Shown piece after piece: positions 1 to 7,646 of a DNA stretch of 36,014 nucleotides. Below the pieces are notes generated by a model that saw nothing but the letters and a program-made list of their open reading frames with translations, was not told where the DNA came from and searched no databases. Source of the DNA: a virus. The stretch is taken from IMG/VR virus record IMGVR_UViG_3300020810_000012, positions 1-36,014 of that record. One strand, written 5' to 3'. Position 1 is the first letter of the stretch, and every line of letters begins with the position of its first letter. Made by a program: the position numbers and the translations under genes.

Positions 1-127
1 TGTACTACCACGGAATAACCCGTGTACTACCACGGAATAACCCGTGTACTACCACGGAATAACCCGTGTACTACCACGGAATAACCCGTGTACTACCACG
101 GAATAACCCGTGTACTACCACGGAATA
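1..127. repeat. Left tandem array of a 22-bp dyad-containing unit
   Basis: Five identical 22-bp units start at 1, 23, 45, 67 and 89, and a sixth partial unit (17 matching bases) runs from 111 to 127. Each unit contains CCGTGTACTACCACGG, a 5-bp inverted repeat (CCGTG/CACGG) around TACTAC, so the array is a row of potential small hairpins or protein sites. There are no unique spacers, so it is not a CRISPR. The contig begins inside the array, so the true copy number is unknown. In T7, short tandem repeats lie beside the terminal repeats; this array may be the equivalent. Confidence 0.95.
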
Positions 128-184
128 CCATGGCGATGGACTGCTATGGACCTCTGCAGAATTCCTGAGAAGCTTCCCGTGTAT
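63..184. repeat. Direct terminal repeat, left copy
   Basis: These 122 bases are identical to 35893-36014 at the other end of the window. The match contains two full array units, the partial unit and the 57-bp unique tail after it. It is not a simple prefix-suffix overlap, because the left end carries three more array units than the right. The copies therefore reflect either a true direct terminal repeat with a collapsed or variable array, or a circular molecule broken by the assembler at the repeat. Confidence 0.9.
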
Positions 185-317
185 TCATAAGGAATCAGGC
201 CTACCGGGGGGGACCCATGGAGCCAACGCTTCTATGTATATACCCTCAGGACCACATGAGAAGCAATTTCGAAGTCCCTGAATTAGATAATTAACTTGAG
301 CATACTAAAATTAACTC

Positions 318-346
318 TTGACTTCTCAGGTTGGGCGGGGTATTCC
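318..346 (+). promoter_or_regulatory. Possible weak sigma70 promoter
   Basis: TTGACT at 318-323, a 17-bp spacer, then TATTCC at 341-346. The -35 box is good but the -10 is poor. It overlaps the first 16-bp dyad motif (345-360). Confidence 0.35.
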
Positions 347-360
347 TAAGAAGTCCTAAG
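345..360. promoter_or_regulatory. 16-bp dyad operator candidate, site 1
   Basis: CCTAAGAAGTCCTAAG. The other strand reads CTTAGGACTTCTTAGG, matching the shared form CTTARGACTTCYTARG with one deviation in the right arm. It lies directly upstream of the late promoter -35 box and over the -10 of the weak promoter. Confidence 0.55.
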
Positions 361-367
361 AAACTGC

Positions 368-396
368 TTGACTTTAGTCTCAATATATGATATAAT
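368..396 (+). promoter_or_regulatory. Strong sigma70 promoter for the late operon
   Basis: TTGACT at 368-373, a 17-bp spacer, and a perfect TATAAT at 391-396; transcription should start near 403. It lies upstream of all + strand genes, so it probably drives the virion operon with host RNA polymerase. One dyad motif sits just upstream of the -35 box and another covers about +4 to +19, positions where a bound protein could control it. Confidence 0.85.
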
Positions 397-405
397 ATAG
401 TTATA

Positions 406-421
406 CTTAAGACATCTTAGG
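406..421. promoter_or_regulatory. 16-bp dyad operator candidate, site 2
   Basis: CTTAAGACATCTTAGG, with arms CTTAAGA and TCTTAGG separated by two bases. It begins ten bases after the end of the late promoter -10, so it covers the start of the transcript. This is a classic operator position. Confidence 0.6.
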
Positions 422-464
422 TTATTCATTAAGTAGTTTATTAAAATTAATAACATAGTAACAT

Positions 465-480
465 CTTAAGACTTCTTAAG
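465..480. promoter_or_regulatory. 16-bp dyad operator candidate, site 3
   Basis: CTTAAGACTTCTTAAG, a perfect 7-bp inverted repeat with a 2-bp centre. It is the best copy of the motif in the window, placed in the untranslated leader about 50 bp before the first ribosome binding site. Confidence 0.6.
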
Positions 481-528
481 TAAGCAAAACCACTAGGTTT
501 TGGAGTTTGTCTTTTAAAGGAGGTCGTC

Positions 529-597
529 ATGTACGGTTACGGTAAGAAGAAACCTACTAAGAAAACTACGAAAAAGAAGCCTAAGAAAAACAAATGA
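529..597 (+). CDS. Very small lysine-rich protein, first gene of the late operon
   Basis: A 22-residue reading frame beginning MYGYGKKKP. About half of its residues are lysine and it has no acidic residue. A near-perfect AAAGGAGG ribosome binding site lies five bases before the ATG, and the stop overlaps the next start (ATGA at 594-597), so it is very likely translated and coupled to the gene after it. Similar short MYGYGKK-type proteins are common ahead of terminase genes in marine podoviruses, from general memory. The strong positive charge suggests nucleic acid or virion association; the function is unknown. Confidence 0.7.
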   Translation: MYGYGKKKPTKKTTKKKPKKNK

Positions 598-842
598 TAA
601 CTTATCGTGGCGAAAAGTTCTCAGGTTACAATAAACCAAAGAGAACTCCGGGAAAATCTAAAAAGTTTGCAGTTGCAGCTAAGAAAGGTGACACTGTGAA
701 GCTAATTAGGTTCGGTGATCCAAACATGACAATTAAAAAAGATCAACCTAACCGACGCAAAAGCTTTCGTGCAAGGCATAAGTGCGACACAAGTCCTCCA
801 GATAAACTTAGTGCTAGGTACTGGAGTTGTAAAAAATGGTAG
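594..842 (+). CDS. Small basic phage protein, unknown function
   Basis: 82 residues, strongly basic. It starts MITYRGEKFSGYNKPKRTP and ends with a conserved-looking block containing KSFRARHKCD, then ARYWSCKKW, with two cysteines. Proteins with the FKARH and YW..KKW pattern are a widespread small family in marine podoviruses and related phages, usually near the packaging or structural genes. The role has not been established to my knowledge. The start overlaps the stop of the upstream 22-residue gene by four bases, indicating translational coupling. The arrangement next to the terminase suggests a virion or packaging accessory role, which is inference. Confidence 0.8.
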   Translation: MITYRGEKFSGYNKPKRTPGKSKKFAVAAKKGDTVKLIRFGDPNMTIKKDQPNRRKSFRARHKCDTSPPDKLSARYWSCKKW

Positions 843-878
843 ACTTCCTACGTAGTAGGGCAAAGTCAGGGGTAATGA

Positions 879-1250
879 ATGTCAGATACAGAAGTAAAGA
901 AGAAAAGAGGCAATCCTAATTTCCGTAAAGGAATGAAACCCCTGAATCCAGAAGGAAGGCCGAAAGGTTCTCTTAATAAATTTACAAAGCTCTCAAGAGA
1001 ACTTATGTCCTCCAAAGGACCAGAGATTGTAAACAAGGTTATTGAGTTAGCATTAGAAGGCGACAGGCACTGCCTTAAGATGTGCATGGATAGAATTATT
1101 CCTACTACAAAAGCTGTAGAGATTACAACAGAACACAAAGATTTAGGAATAAATATCATTATTGACAGTGTTAAAGCAGTAGAAAGACAAGAAGAAAAAG
1201 AATTTAAGACAATCGAAGCTGAATACGTAGAAGAAAAAAAGAATGACTGA
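879..1250 (+). CDS. Probable terminase small subunit
   Basis: 123 residues. Small terminase subunits bind phage DNA and present it to the large subunit for packaging. The N-terminus (residues 10-36) has the pattern GNPNFRKG then NPEGRPKGSLNKFT, which resembles the basic GNP..KG.SGNP.GRPKG segment (DUF5681-like) common in phage small terminase and terminase-adjacent proteins. The middle is helical (ELMSSKGPEIVNKVIELALEGD), and the C-terminus is rich in E and K. Position directly before the large subunit, with an 8-bp overlap, is the strongest argument. The ATG at 879 is preferred over an out-of-frame ATG at 875. Confidence 0.75.
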   Translation: MSDTEVKKKRGNPNFRKGMKPLNPEGRPKGSLNKFTKLSRELMSSKGPEIVNKVIELALEGDRHCLKMCMDRIIPTTKAVEITTEHKDLGINIIIDSVKAVERQEEKEFKTIEAEYVEEKKND

Positions 1251-2514
1251 TCTTAATGTATCACTCCATGATGCACAGATGGAAATCTTTAAGTCAGAGA
1301 AACGTTTTAAAGTAGCAAGTTGCGGAAGACGTTTTGGTAAGAGTTACTTAGCTGCTTGGGTTCTAATCATCAAGGCACTACAAAGCCCAGCAAAGGATGT
1401 CTTCTACGTTGCACCTACGTTTCAACAAGCCAAAGATATTCTTTGGAGTATTCTTAAGGATGTAGGTCAGGATGTAATTAAAGCAGCGCATGAGAATACT
1501 GCCACACTTACTTTGGTCAACGACAGGAAAATTTACCTGAAGGGATCAGACAGGCCAGATACATTACGAGGTGTGGGCCTAGCGTATGTTGTAATGGATG
1601 AGTATGCCTCTATGAAACCAGAGGTATGGGAGATGATTCTCAGGCCTACCTTGGCAGATGTCAAAGGCGGCGCGTTGTTCATAGGAACACCCGCAGGTAA
1701 GAACCACTTCTTTCAACTGTGGCAGGATGCACAGCTACCAGAAAATGAAGATAACTGGGATTCGTTTCAATTCAACTCTACTGATAATCCATTCCTTGAT
1801 CCAGAAGAAATTGAAGCAGCTAAAAAATCAATGTCTACTCAGGCATTTCGACAAGAGTTTGAAGCAACTTTCGAAAGTTTTTCTGGTGGTGTATTTAAAG
1901 AGGAGTGGGTAACGTATGCTGAAGATGATGTCTTCGACGATGATTCAAAAGGCCATTATGTGGTGTCGGTGGACCCTGCAGGTTACGAAAAAGCTGACAA
2001 AGGCCGTGGTATTAAAAGTTCAAAGCTGGATGAAACAGCTATATCAGTGGTTAAAATCGTTGGTGACGAGTGGCTAGTAAAAGATATCCACCACGGTAGG
2101 TGGGGTGTAAAAGAAACTGCTACAAAGATTATTGATATAGCTTCTGATGTTAAAGCAAGCACCGTAGGTATTGAAGCAGGTGCGCTGAAAAACGCAGTAA
2201 TGCCTTACATCGAAGATGAGATGCGTACTAGAAGTAAATGGATTAACATTACCGATGTAACTCACGGCGGCAAAAGAAAACAAGACAGAATAGTCTGGGC
2301 TTTGCAAGGCAGGATGGAACACGGTAAGATTAAATTTAGAAAAGCTAACTGGAACCATGACTTTATTTCTCAAATGCTAGACTTTCCAAGTTCTCTATCC
2401 CATGATGACCTTTTGGATTCTCTGGCCTACATAGATCAAGTCTCAGTTGCGGACTTTGCACAGTCAATAGAAATCGAAGAATGGGAACCACTAGATACTG
2501 TATCGGGATATTAA
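1243..2514 (+). CDS. Terminase large subunit
   Basis: 423 residues. This is the ATP-driven packaging motor and nuclease that cuts the concatemer and pumps DNA into the prohead. Walker A is SCGRRFGKS at residues 26-34; Walker B with catalytic Glu is AYVVMDEY at 114-121; the coupling motif is IGTPAGKNHF at 147-156. The nuclease domain follows: first Asp in VSVDPAG (D244), acidic GIEAG at 309-313 and the final HDDLLDSLAY block near the C-terminus. The length suits a compact marine-phage terminase. The start overlaps the small subunit gene by eight bases and is preceded only by a purine-rich tract, so translation is probably coupled. Confidence 0.95.
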   Translation: MTDLNVSLHDAQMEIFKSEKRFKVASCGRRFGKSYLAAWVLIIKALQSPAKDVFYVAPTFQQAKDILWSILKDVGQDVIKAAHENTATLTLVNDRKIYLKGSDRPDTLRGVGLAYVVMDEYASMKPEVWEMILRPTLADVKGGALFIGTPAGKNHFFQLWQDAQLPENEDNWDSFQFNSTDNPFLDPEEIEAAKKSMSTQAFRQEFEATFESFSGGVFKEEWVTYAEDDVFDDDSKGHYVVSVDPAGYEKADKGRGIKSSKLDETAISVVKIVGDEWLVKDIHHGRWGVKETATKIIDIASDVKASTVGIEAGALKNAVMPYIEDEMRTRSKWINITDVTHGGKRKQDRIVWALQGRMEHGKIKFRKANWNHDFISQMLDFPSSLSHDDLLDSLAYIDQVSVADFAQSIEIEEWEPLDTVSGY

Positions 2515-2517
2515 TTT

Positions 2518-4461
2518 ATGGATGAACTGTCGTATAAAGACCCCCAAGCATCCCTAGCTACGTGGATTATGGATAAGGTTGAAGAGTGGGAAGACCACCG
2601 TAATCTTAACTATATGGACAAGTGGGACGAATACTACCGTATTTGGCGTGGCGTGTGGTCATATGAAGACAAGATGCGTGACTCTGAAAAGTCTAAATTG
2701 ATTTCTCCTGCTACTCAGCAAGCTATTGAGTCTACTGTCTCTGAACTGGAAGAAGCTATCTTTGGAAGGGATCAGTGGTTTGATTTGAGAGATGACGTTC
2801 TTGATCAAAACCCCACAGACGCTACAGTAGTTAAAATCCTTCTTCAGGAAGACCTTGAAAAAAACAAATGCAAGGACGCTATTGTTGAATGTCTTCTAAA
2901 TGCTGCTATTTACGGTACTGGCATTGCCAAAATAAACGTAGTAGATGAAATTGAAAGAGTTCCTTTTGAAGCTCCTGTTCCCAATACGCTTACTACAGAG
3001 GTATCAACTGTTGAAACAGTAATCACTGCTGTAAAAGTAGACTCCCTTACTCCTAAAGAGTTTGTGATTGATCCTTGTGTTACGTCTATTGATGATGCTT
3101 TGGGTGTAGCGCAGATCGTTACCAAGCCAAAGTATGAAATCATGGAAGGAATTAAGGAAGGTGTCTACGAAGATAAACCTCTCGGCAGTTACGATAAAGT
3201 AGATTTTGGGTACGATGACGAATCTTCTGCTGATCTTTCTGATATGGATAAAGTTAAGATTGTAGAATACTGGGGTCGAGTTCCCAAGAAGTATTTGACT
3301 TCTAAGAATGACGAAACATACGAAGAATTTGACTACGAAGACGATGAACTTGTAGAAGCTGTTGTAGTCATTGCCAACGACTCTGTAGTTCTTAAGGCAG
3401 CAGAAAACCCTTACCTTATGAAAGATCGCCCGTTCGTTTCTTTCCAGCTAGACCGTGTTCCTAATAAATTTTGGGGTCGTGGTATAGCAGAAAAGGGTTA
3501 CAATCCTCAGAAAGCTCTTGACGCAGAGCTTCGTGCAAGGATTGACGCACTAGCTTTGACTACTCATCCTATGATGGGAGTAGACGCCACTCGTCTTCCA
3601 AGGGGAGTTAAGTTTGAAGTTAAAGCCGGTAAGACTATTCTTACAAATGGCGACCCAAGAGCTACACTGTTTCCTCTGAACTTTGGAAATGTTTCACAGA
3701 ATACGTTTACTGAAAGTGCAGAGCTAGAGCGTATGGTTCAAATGGGAACCGGAGCTATGGACGGAGCCAATAGTAACTTCTCTAATCCCAGAAACTCTAC
3801 GGCATCTGGAATGTCCATGATTCAGGCAGCGTCTATTAAGCGACAGAAGCGCACCATTATGAATTTTCAGGAAAACTTCCTTATTCCTATGATTGAAAAG
3901 ACGGCACTGCGCTACATTCAATTTTCACCGGAACGTTATCCTGCAGGGGACTACAAGTTTAAAGCTTACTCGACTATGGGAATTATGGCGAAAGAGCTAG
4001 AAATGACGCAGCTTATCCAGTTGATGTCTATGACCCAGCCGGGAACCCCTCCCCACTCTATGCTTCTTATGTCCATCTTTGAAAACAGTTCTGCTGCTAA
4101 TCGTGATCAAATGAAACAAGCCATTGCTATGACAATGCAGCCTGATCCTCAACAGCAGCAGATTCAGCAGTTGGTTCAGCAGCTTGAGCTTCAGAAGCTT
4201 CAGATGGAAATTGAAGAGATGAAAGCTGGCGCTATGAAGGATACTGCTCATGCAGTAAAGCTTACTTCAGATGCTCAGGGTGTTCCTAGCGAAGTTGACA
4301 TGGTTAAGATGCAGGTTGATCTTGCTGAAAAACTAGCACGTATTGAAAAAATTAAAGTAGATTCTGAAAACGTAAGGTCCGAAACAATGCGTAACGGTCC
4401 TGAAATGCAGCATCTACAATCGGAAACGCTTCTGAATATTGCTAAAGCGAGGCAAGCTTGA
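2518..4461 (+). CDS. Portal (head-tail connector) protein
   Basis: 647 residues, directly after the large terminase as expected for a portal. The portal forms the twelve-subunit ring at one capsid vertex for DNA entry, connector assembly and tail attachment. The N-terminal half has aromatic and charged helices (EEWEDHRNLNYMDKWDEYY, then KSKLISPATQQAIES) typical of podovirus portals. The middle has NPYLMKDRPFVSFQLDRVPNKFWGRG, a P-F-x-x-x-x-P-N-x-x-x-G-x-G style block seen in portal wing domains. The last 150 residues are Gln- and Met-rich and predicted coiled coil (QQQQIQQLVQQLELQKLQMEI), matching a long C-terminal barrel helix. Confidence 0.88.
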   Translation: MDELSYKDPQASLATWIMDKVEEWEDHRNLNYMDKWDEYYRIWRGVWSYEDKMRDSEKSKLISPATQQAIESTVSELEEAIFGRDQWFDLRDDVLDQNPTDATVVKILLQEDLEKNKCKDAIVECLLNAAIYGTGIAKINVVDEIERVPFEAPVPNTLTTEVSTVETVITAVKVDSLTPKEFVIDPCVTSIDDALGVAQIVTKPKYEIMEGIKEGVYEDKPLGSYDKVDFGYDDESSADLSDMDKVKIVEYWGRVPKKYLTSKNDETYEEFDYEDDELVEAVVVIANDSVVLKAAENPYLMKDRPFVSFQLDRVPNKFWGRGIAEKGYNPQKALDAELRARIDALALTTHPMMGVDATRLPRGVKFEVKAGKTILTNGDPRATLFPLNFGNVSQNTFTESAELERMVQMGTGAMDGANSNFSNPRNSTASGMSMIQAASIKRQKRTIMNFQENFLIPMIEKTALRYIQFSPERYPAGDYKFKAYSTMGIMAKELEMTQLIQLMSMTQPGTPPHSMLLMSIFENSSAANRDQMKQAIAMTMQPDPQQQQIQQLVQQLELQKLQMEIEEMKAGAMKDTAHAVKLTSDAQGVPSEVDMVKMQVDLAEKLARIEKIKVDSENVRSETMRNGPEMQHLQSETLLNIAKARQA

Positions 4462-4679
4462 CCGATAAAGAAATTCTTGAGCAACGTCTAAGTCTGTTTA
4501 CTAATGACGCTTGGCTCTCCTTTTCAAAAGAACTGGAAGAGCTTGCACAATCGTTAGAAAACATTCAGACTATAGACGACGAGAAGACCCTCTTCTTAAG
4601 GAGAGGACAAGTGGACATGCTAAACATGATTATAAATCTGGAAGCAACCACTAAATTAGCGTTGGATCAATTAGATTAA
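4458..4679 (+). CDS. Small acidic helical protein between portal and scaffold
   Basis: 73 residues starting at a TTG codon that overlaps the portal stop (TTGA), with GAGG a few bases upstream, so it is coupled to the portal. The sequence is acidic and almost entirely helical (ILEQRLSLFTNDAWLSFSKELEELAQSLENI), with a second helix near LNMIINLEATTKLALDQL. I do not recognise the family. Small proteins of this kind between portal and scaffold recur in marine podoviruses; an assembly or connector role is inference only. Confidence 0.75.
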   Translation: MTDKEILEQRLSLFTNDAWLSFSKELEELAQSLENIQTIDDEKTLFLRRGQVDMLNMIINLEATTKLALDQLD

Positions 4680-4737
4680 AACCTAATCCCAACTTGTTTT
4701 AACTCCATAATCTTATTTTAGACGGAGGATTAGTTAT

Positions 4738-5529
4738 ATGGATAGTGTTGTTGTAGAAGAATATCAAGAGACTGCCGAGGAAGCTGAACAGTATGCGAGT
4801 ATCGAAGAGGCTCCAGAAGTGGAACAACCTCAAGCAGAACCGGAGGTCGAACTCCCTGAAAAGTTTCAGGGTAAATCGATGGAGGAAATTGTTTCTTCAT
4901 ACGAAAATCTCGAAAAAGAACTGGGAAGAAAAGGTCAGGAAATAGGTGAACTACGTAAACTGACCGATGGTATTCTTCAGCAACAGGTTGCCAACAACGA
5001 CAGCGGAGCAACGGCGCAAGAAGAGGATGTAGATTTTTTTGATGACCCTGAACGAGCAGTCAGTAAAGCCATTGAAAATCATCCGAAGTTTCGTGAATTT
5101 GAAGAGCAGCAGAAGATACAGCATATCAATGCTACAACTCAGAAAATTCAACAGGCGCATCCTGATTTCTTAGATATCGTTCAAGATACTAAATTTCAGG
5201 AGTGGGTTAAGGACAGTCCAGTGAGGCAGCATCTTTTTTCTGCTGCTCACAATCGCTATAACTACAATGCCGCAATGGAACTTTTCAATAACTGGAAAGA
5301 GCGGTCTTTGATTAGCAACACTCAAGAAGCGGAAGCAACTAAAACTGCTAACCGTAGCCAAGCTCTCAGGGCTGGCAAGGGTGTATCTAGGACTTCTTCT
5401 GAATCCACAACCGGTAAGAAAATCTACCGTAGAGCCGATCTTATTCGACTAAAGACAAATGATCCTTCGCGTTATGAAGCACTACAGGATGAAATCCTAG
5501 CAGCATACGCAGAGGGTCGAGTGAAATAA
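4738..5529 (+). CDS. Capsid assembly scaffolding protein
   Basis: 263 residues, preceded by a strong GGAGG site. Scaffolding proteins guide the coat protein into a prohead and then leave. Evidence: position immediately before the major capsid gene, a very acidic N-terminus rich in E, Q and V (residues 1-45), a coiled-coil segment (EEIVSSYENLEKELGRKGQEIGELRKLTDG), and a basic C-terminus with GKKIYRRADLIRLKTNDPSRYEALQDEI. A C-terminal basic helix is the usual coat-binding element of scaffold proteins. No enzymatic motif is visible. Confidence 0.85.
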   Translation: MDSVVVEEYQETAEEAEQYASIEEAPEVEQPQAEPEVELPEKFQGKSMEEIVSSYENLEKELGRKGQEIGELRKLTDGILQQQVANNDSGATAQEEDVDFFDDPERAVSKAIENHPKFREFEEQQKIQHINATTQKIQQAHPDFLDIVQDTKFQEWVKDSPVRQHLFSAAHNRYNYNAAMELFNNWKERSLISNTQEAEATKTANRSQALRAGKGVSRTSSESTTGKKIYRRADLIRLKTNDPSRYEALQDEILAAYAEGRVK

Positions 5530-5555
5530 CCTCAAAGATTTAAGGAGTAAATACA

Positions 5556-6479
5556 ATGGCTTTGGGTTCTAATCATCAGACTACCACGACTGCAGCAAAC
5601 TTTATCCCCGAACTGTGGTCGGATGAAGTTATTGCCGGGTACAAGAAAAATCTTGTTCTTGGTAATGTCGTTACTCGCATCAACCATGCCGGTAAAAAAG
5701 GCGATGCAATCAACATTCCTGCGCCTGTTCGTGGCTCGGCTAATGTTAAGGGAGCTAACTCTCAGGTTACGCTTCAGGGTGACACGCACAATACAGTTCA
5801 GGTCAGCATTAACAAGCACTATGAATATTCTGTCCTGATCGAAGACATCACGGAAGTTCAGTCGCTTCAGTCGCTTCGCCGGTTCTACACCGACGACGCT
5901 GGCTACGCTCTTGCTACTCAGGTGGATACCGACATCTTCGCGCTTACTGAGGGTCTTCAGGGCGGTGTTGTTGGTGGTACGGGCGCGGCTCTGTACGAAA
6001 AGGCTGTTATCGGTGGTGACGGCACGACTCTGTACACGGGTGCCTCTTCAAACGCTACCGACATTACGGATGCTGGTATTCGTGCCATGATCCTTAAGCT
6101 GGATAATGCCGATGTTCCTATGGATAACCGCTGCATGGTTATTCCCCCGATTGCTGCCAACGACATGCTTGGCATCAACCGTTTCACTGAGCAGCAGTTC
6201 ATTGGTAACGGCGAAGCAATCAAGACCGGCAAGATTGGTAGCATCTACGGCATGGACGTTTTTGTTTCGTCTAACTGCCCGTCGATTAACAGCGATGCAC
6301 AGCGCGTTGGTGTTATGATGCACAAGGATGCTCTGTGCCTTGCTGAACAGATGGGCGTTCGCTCCCAGACTCAGTACAAGCAGGAATATCTTGGTGATCT
6401 CTTCACGGCTGATACGCTGTACGGTGTTTCGGAACTCCGTGACAACGCTGGTGTGGCTTTTGTTGTACCGGCTGCTTAA
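5556..6479 (+). CDS. Major capsid protein
   Basis: 307 residues, preceded by AAGGAGT eight bases before ATG. The fold is expected to be HK97-like. The N-terminus (NFIPELWSDEVIAGYKKNLVLGNVVTR) is the typical start of the podovirus coat family, followed by GDAINIPAPVRGSANVKGA, then YSVLIEDITEVQS, an E-loop to spine region. The C-terminus has the usual receptor-like ending GVSELRDNAGVAFVVPAA. Codon choice is visibly more C-ending and G+C-rich than in the neighbouring genes, in line with very high expression. A strong terminator follows at 6488. Confidence 0.93.
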   Translation: MALGSNHQTTTTAANFIPELWSDEVIAGYKKNLVLGNVVTRINHAGKKGDAINIPAPVRGSANVKGANSQVTLQGDTHNTVQVSINKHYEYSVLIEDITEVQSLQSLRRFYTDDAGYALATQVDTDIFALTEGLQGGVVGGTGAALYEKAVIGGDGTTLYTGASSNATDITDAGIRAMILKLDNADVPMDNRCMVIPPIAANDMLGINRFTEQQFIGNGEAIKTGKIGSIYGMDVFVSSNCPSINSDAQRVGVMMHKDALCLAEQMGVRSQTQYKQEYLGDLFTADTLYGVSELRDNAGVAFVVPAA

Positions 6480-6487
6480 GTAGTCTA

Positions 6488-6521
6488 GGGGACTCCGGGT
6501 AACTCTGGAGTCCCCATTTTC
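6488..6521 (+). terminator. Rho-independent terminator after the capsid gene
   Basis: Perfect 9-bp stem GGGGACTCC (6488-6496) with GGAGTCCCC (6507-6515), a 10-base loop, then ATTTTC. It lies eight bases after the capsid stop. It probably acts partially, reducing expression of downstream genes relative to capsid, as phage capsid terminators often do. Confidence 0.85.
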
Positions 6522-6533
6522 TCAGGAGGAACT

Positions 6534-6740
6534 ATGCCTACATACGACTATGCTTGCCGAACTTGTTATAATGTTCAAGAAGAGTTTCGTACAGTAATTG
6601 AACGTTCTGATCCCGTTGAGTGTAATCTTTGTGGAAGCAACATGGTTCAAGCAGTTTCTAAACCAAATATTCAAACTCTTACTTCAGATGAACGTTGGGT
6701 AAGAGAACATGAAGTAAATGGAAATGGAGTACGATCCTAA
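6534..6740 (+). CDS. FmdB-like zinc-ribbon protein
   Basis: 68 residues. The pattern MPTYDYACRTC with a second NLCGSNM gives two CxxC pairs (C8/C11 and C30/C33), the signature of the small FmdB family zinc ribbon (begins MP.Y.Y.C..C). Family members bind zinc; they were proposed as regulators, but their actual role is unclear. An AGGAGGA site lies just upstream, and the gene starts directly after the capsid terminator. It is unusual, though not unknown, to find it beside the capsid gene. A virion or transcription-related role cannot be told apart from sequence. Confidence 0.8.
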   Translation: MPTYDYACRTCYNVQEEFRTVIERSDPVECNLCGSNMVQAVSKPNIQTLTSDERWVREHEVNGNGVRS

Positions 6741-7309
6741 TGTTAACTCTTGAGTCGGCCTTAACAGACACAAGCTATGATCTTGAGCTTGAAAAAATTA
6801 AAAATAAAATTAAACAGTTGTACACTAATTTAATTACACAAACTTATAAAGTTTCAAATCCTTCAGCATCTCCAGAAGACATACAGAATTTTCTTGAGTT
6901 AAACGAATTAGAGTTTAAAGGAGACGGCTTTGAAGAAGAGTCAGAGGATTTAGAATCTCTTCTTGAGGCGCTTTCTAAAGAAGACGACTTAGAAGAAGTT
7001 AAAGATAAATCCTACGAAAAACCTGACGTAGAGAACGGAAGAGAACTTAAAAGTAAATCAAAAGAAAAGACTACTGCTCCGACTACTAAGGTTGTTAACA
7101 TACAGAGTGGGGGCTTGTTTACACCAAAAGATAAAAACACAATTCCCAAGACTTCTGCTTTAAAAATACCAACAGGTAAAATACAACGCAGCATTACAGA
7201 TAATCCTTCGGTAAATACTTTGGGGTTAAAAGATATTTGGGATGAAGAAAGAAACAAACTACTTGCGTTAGTACAGAAAAGAAACAAGGAAAACGGGGTT
7301 AGGTTGTAA
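6740..7309 (+). CDS. Unknown charged protein
   Basis: 189 residues; the start overlaps the upstream stop (TAATG). The protein is hydrophilic and low in aromatics. Residues 60-100 are very acidic (EESEDLESLLEALSKEDDLEEV), followed by a Lys- and Thr-rich linker, and a C-terminus with LGLKDIWDEERNKLLALVQKRNKENG that looks helical. No motif is recognised. The disordered middle and short terminal helices suggest a virion-associated or adaptor protein. This is inference. Confidence 0.7.
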   Translation: MLTLESALTDTSYDLELEKIKNKIKQLYTNLITQTYKVSNPSASPEDIQNFLELNELEFKGDGFEEESEDLESLLEALSKEDDLEEVKDKSYEKPDVENGRELKSKSKEKTTAPTTKVVNIQSGGLFTPKDKNTIPKTSALKIPTGKIQRSITDNPSVNTLGLKDIWDEERNKLLALVQKRNKENGVRL

Positions 7310-7310
7310 A

Positions 7311-7433
7311 ATGAAAACAGTTAAAAATAGAAAAGCTGGTAGTTTCGTTAAAAAGAAAAAGAAAAAAATGACGGAAGAAAAGAAAAAAAAGAACCTTGCT
7401 CGTTGGGCAGGAGAAAGACTTAGAGTTTCTTAA
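7311..7433 (+). CDS. Small lysine-rich protein
   Basis: 40 residues, with 15 lysines, beginning MKTVKNRKAGSFVKKKKK and ending LARWAGERLRVS. The ATG follows the previous stop by one base and its own stop overlaps the next start (TAATG), so it fits neatly in a chain of coupled small genes. No recognised family. It could bind DNA or RNA, or a negatively charged virion surface; only the charge supports this. Confidence 0.65.
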   Translation: MKTVKNRKAGSFVKKKKKKMTEEKKKKNLARWAGERLRVS

Positions 7434-7630
7434 TGCCCAGAGGAAGAACAAGGCCTTTAGTTAAACCTTTTCCTCGTAGTCAAACTCCAAAGTGGGACAG
7501 GCAGCAACTTTTTATAAAGCTTTCTAATCAACGTCAGGACGAAAGATCACCTGTTGCTGCAGGAGATCAGGCGTTGTTTGGAAGTCCGCGATCACTATAC
7601 GGAATAGCTAGATATTCTTCCAACAGTTAA
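7433..7630 (+). CDS. Small basic protein with an LYGIA-Y tail motif
   Basis: 65 residues, coupled to the upstream gene through TAATG. The N-terminal half is basic and Pro-rich (MPRGRTRPLVKPFPRSQTPK). The last 14 residues contain SLYGIARY, closely matching SLYGIAKY at about residue 490 of the tail tubular protein B at 13286. The shared motif suggests a contact or fold element used by two tail proteins, or a duplicated fragment. The function is otherwise unknown. Confidence 0.7.
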   Translation: MPRGRTRPLVKPFPRSQTPKWDRQQLFIKLSNQRQDERSPVAAGDQALFGSPRSLYGIARYSSNS

Positions 7631-7646
7631 ATCTAAGAGGTAACAA

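Larger units (their letters stand above)
285..528. other. Leader region of the + strand (late) operon
   Basis: No convincing gene lies between the terminal repeat and 529. This AT-rich stretch carries one excellent and one weak sigma70-like promoter and three copies of a 16-bp dyad motif (listed separately), then an AAAGGAGG ribosome binding site at 516-523. The 185-284 part is GC-richer, includes a run of seven G at about 208 and shows no motif that I recognise. Confidence 0.7.

Noticed and set aside
1-127. CRISPR array
   Set aside because: Units are contiguous with no variable spacers, so this is a simple tandem repeat.
66-281. 71-residue frame across the terminal array
   Set aside because: It lies largely on the tandem array and terminal repeat, has no ribosome site and a composition dictated by the repeat.
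866-1159. 97-residue - strand frame opposite the small terminase
   Set aside because: Antisense shadow of a gene with neighbours and a coupled start; no ribosome site.
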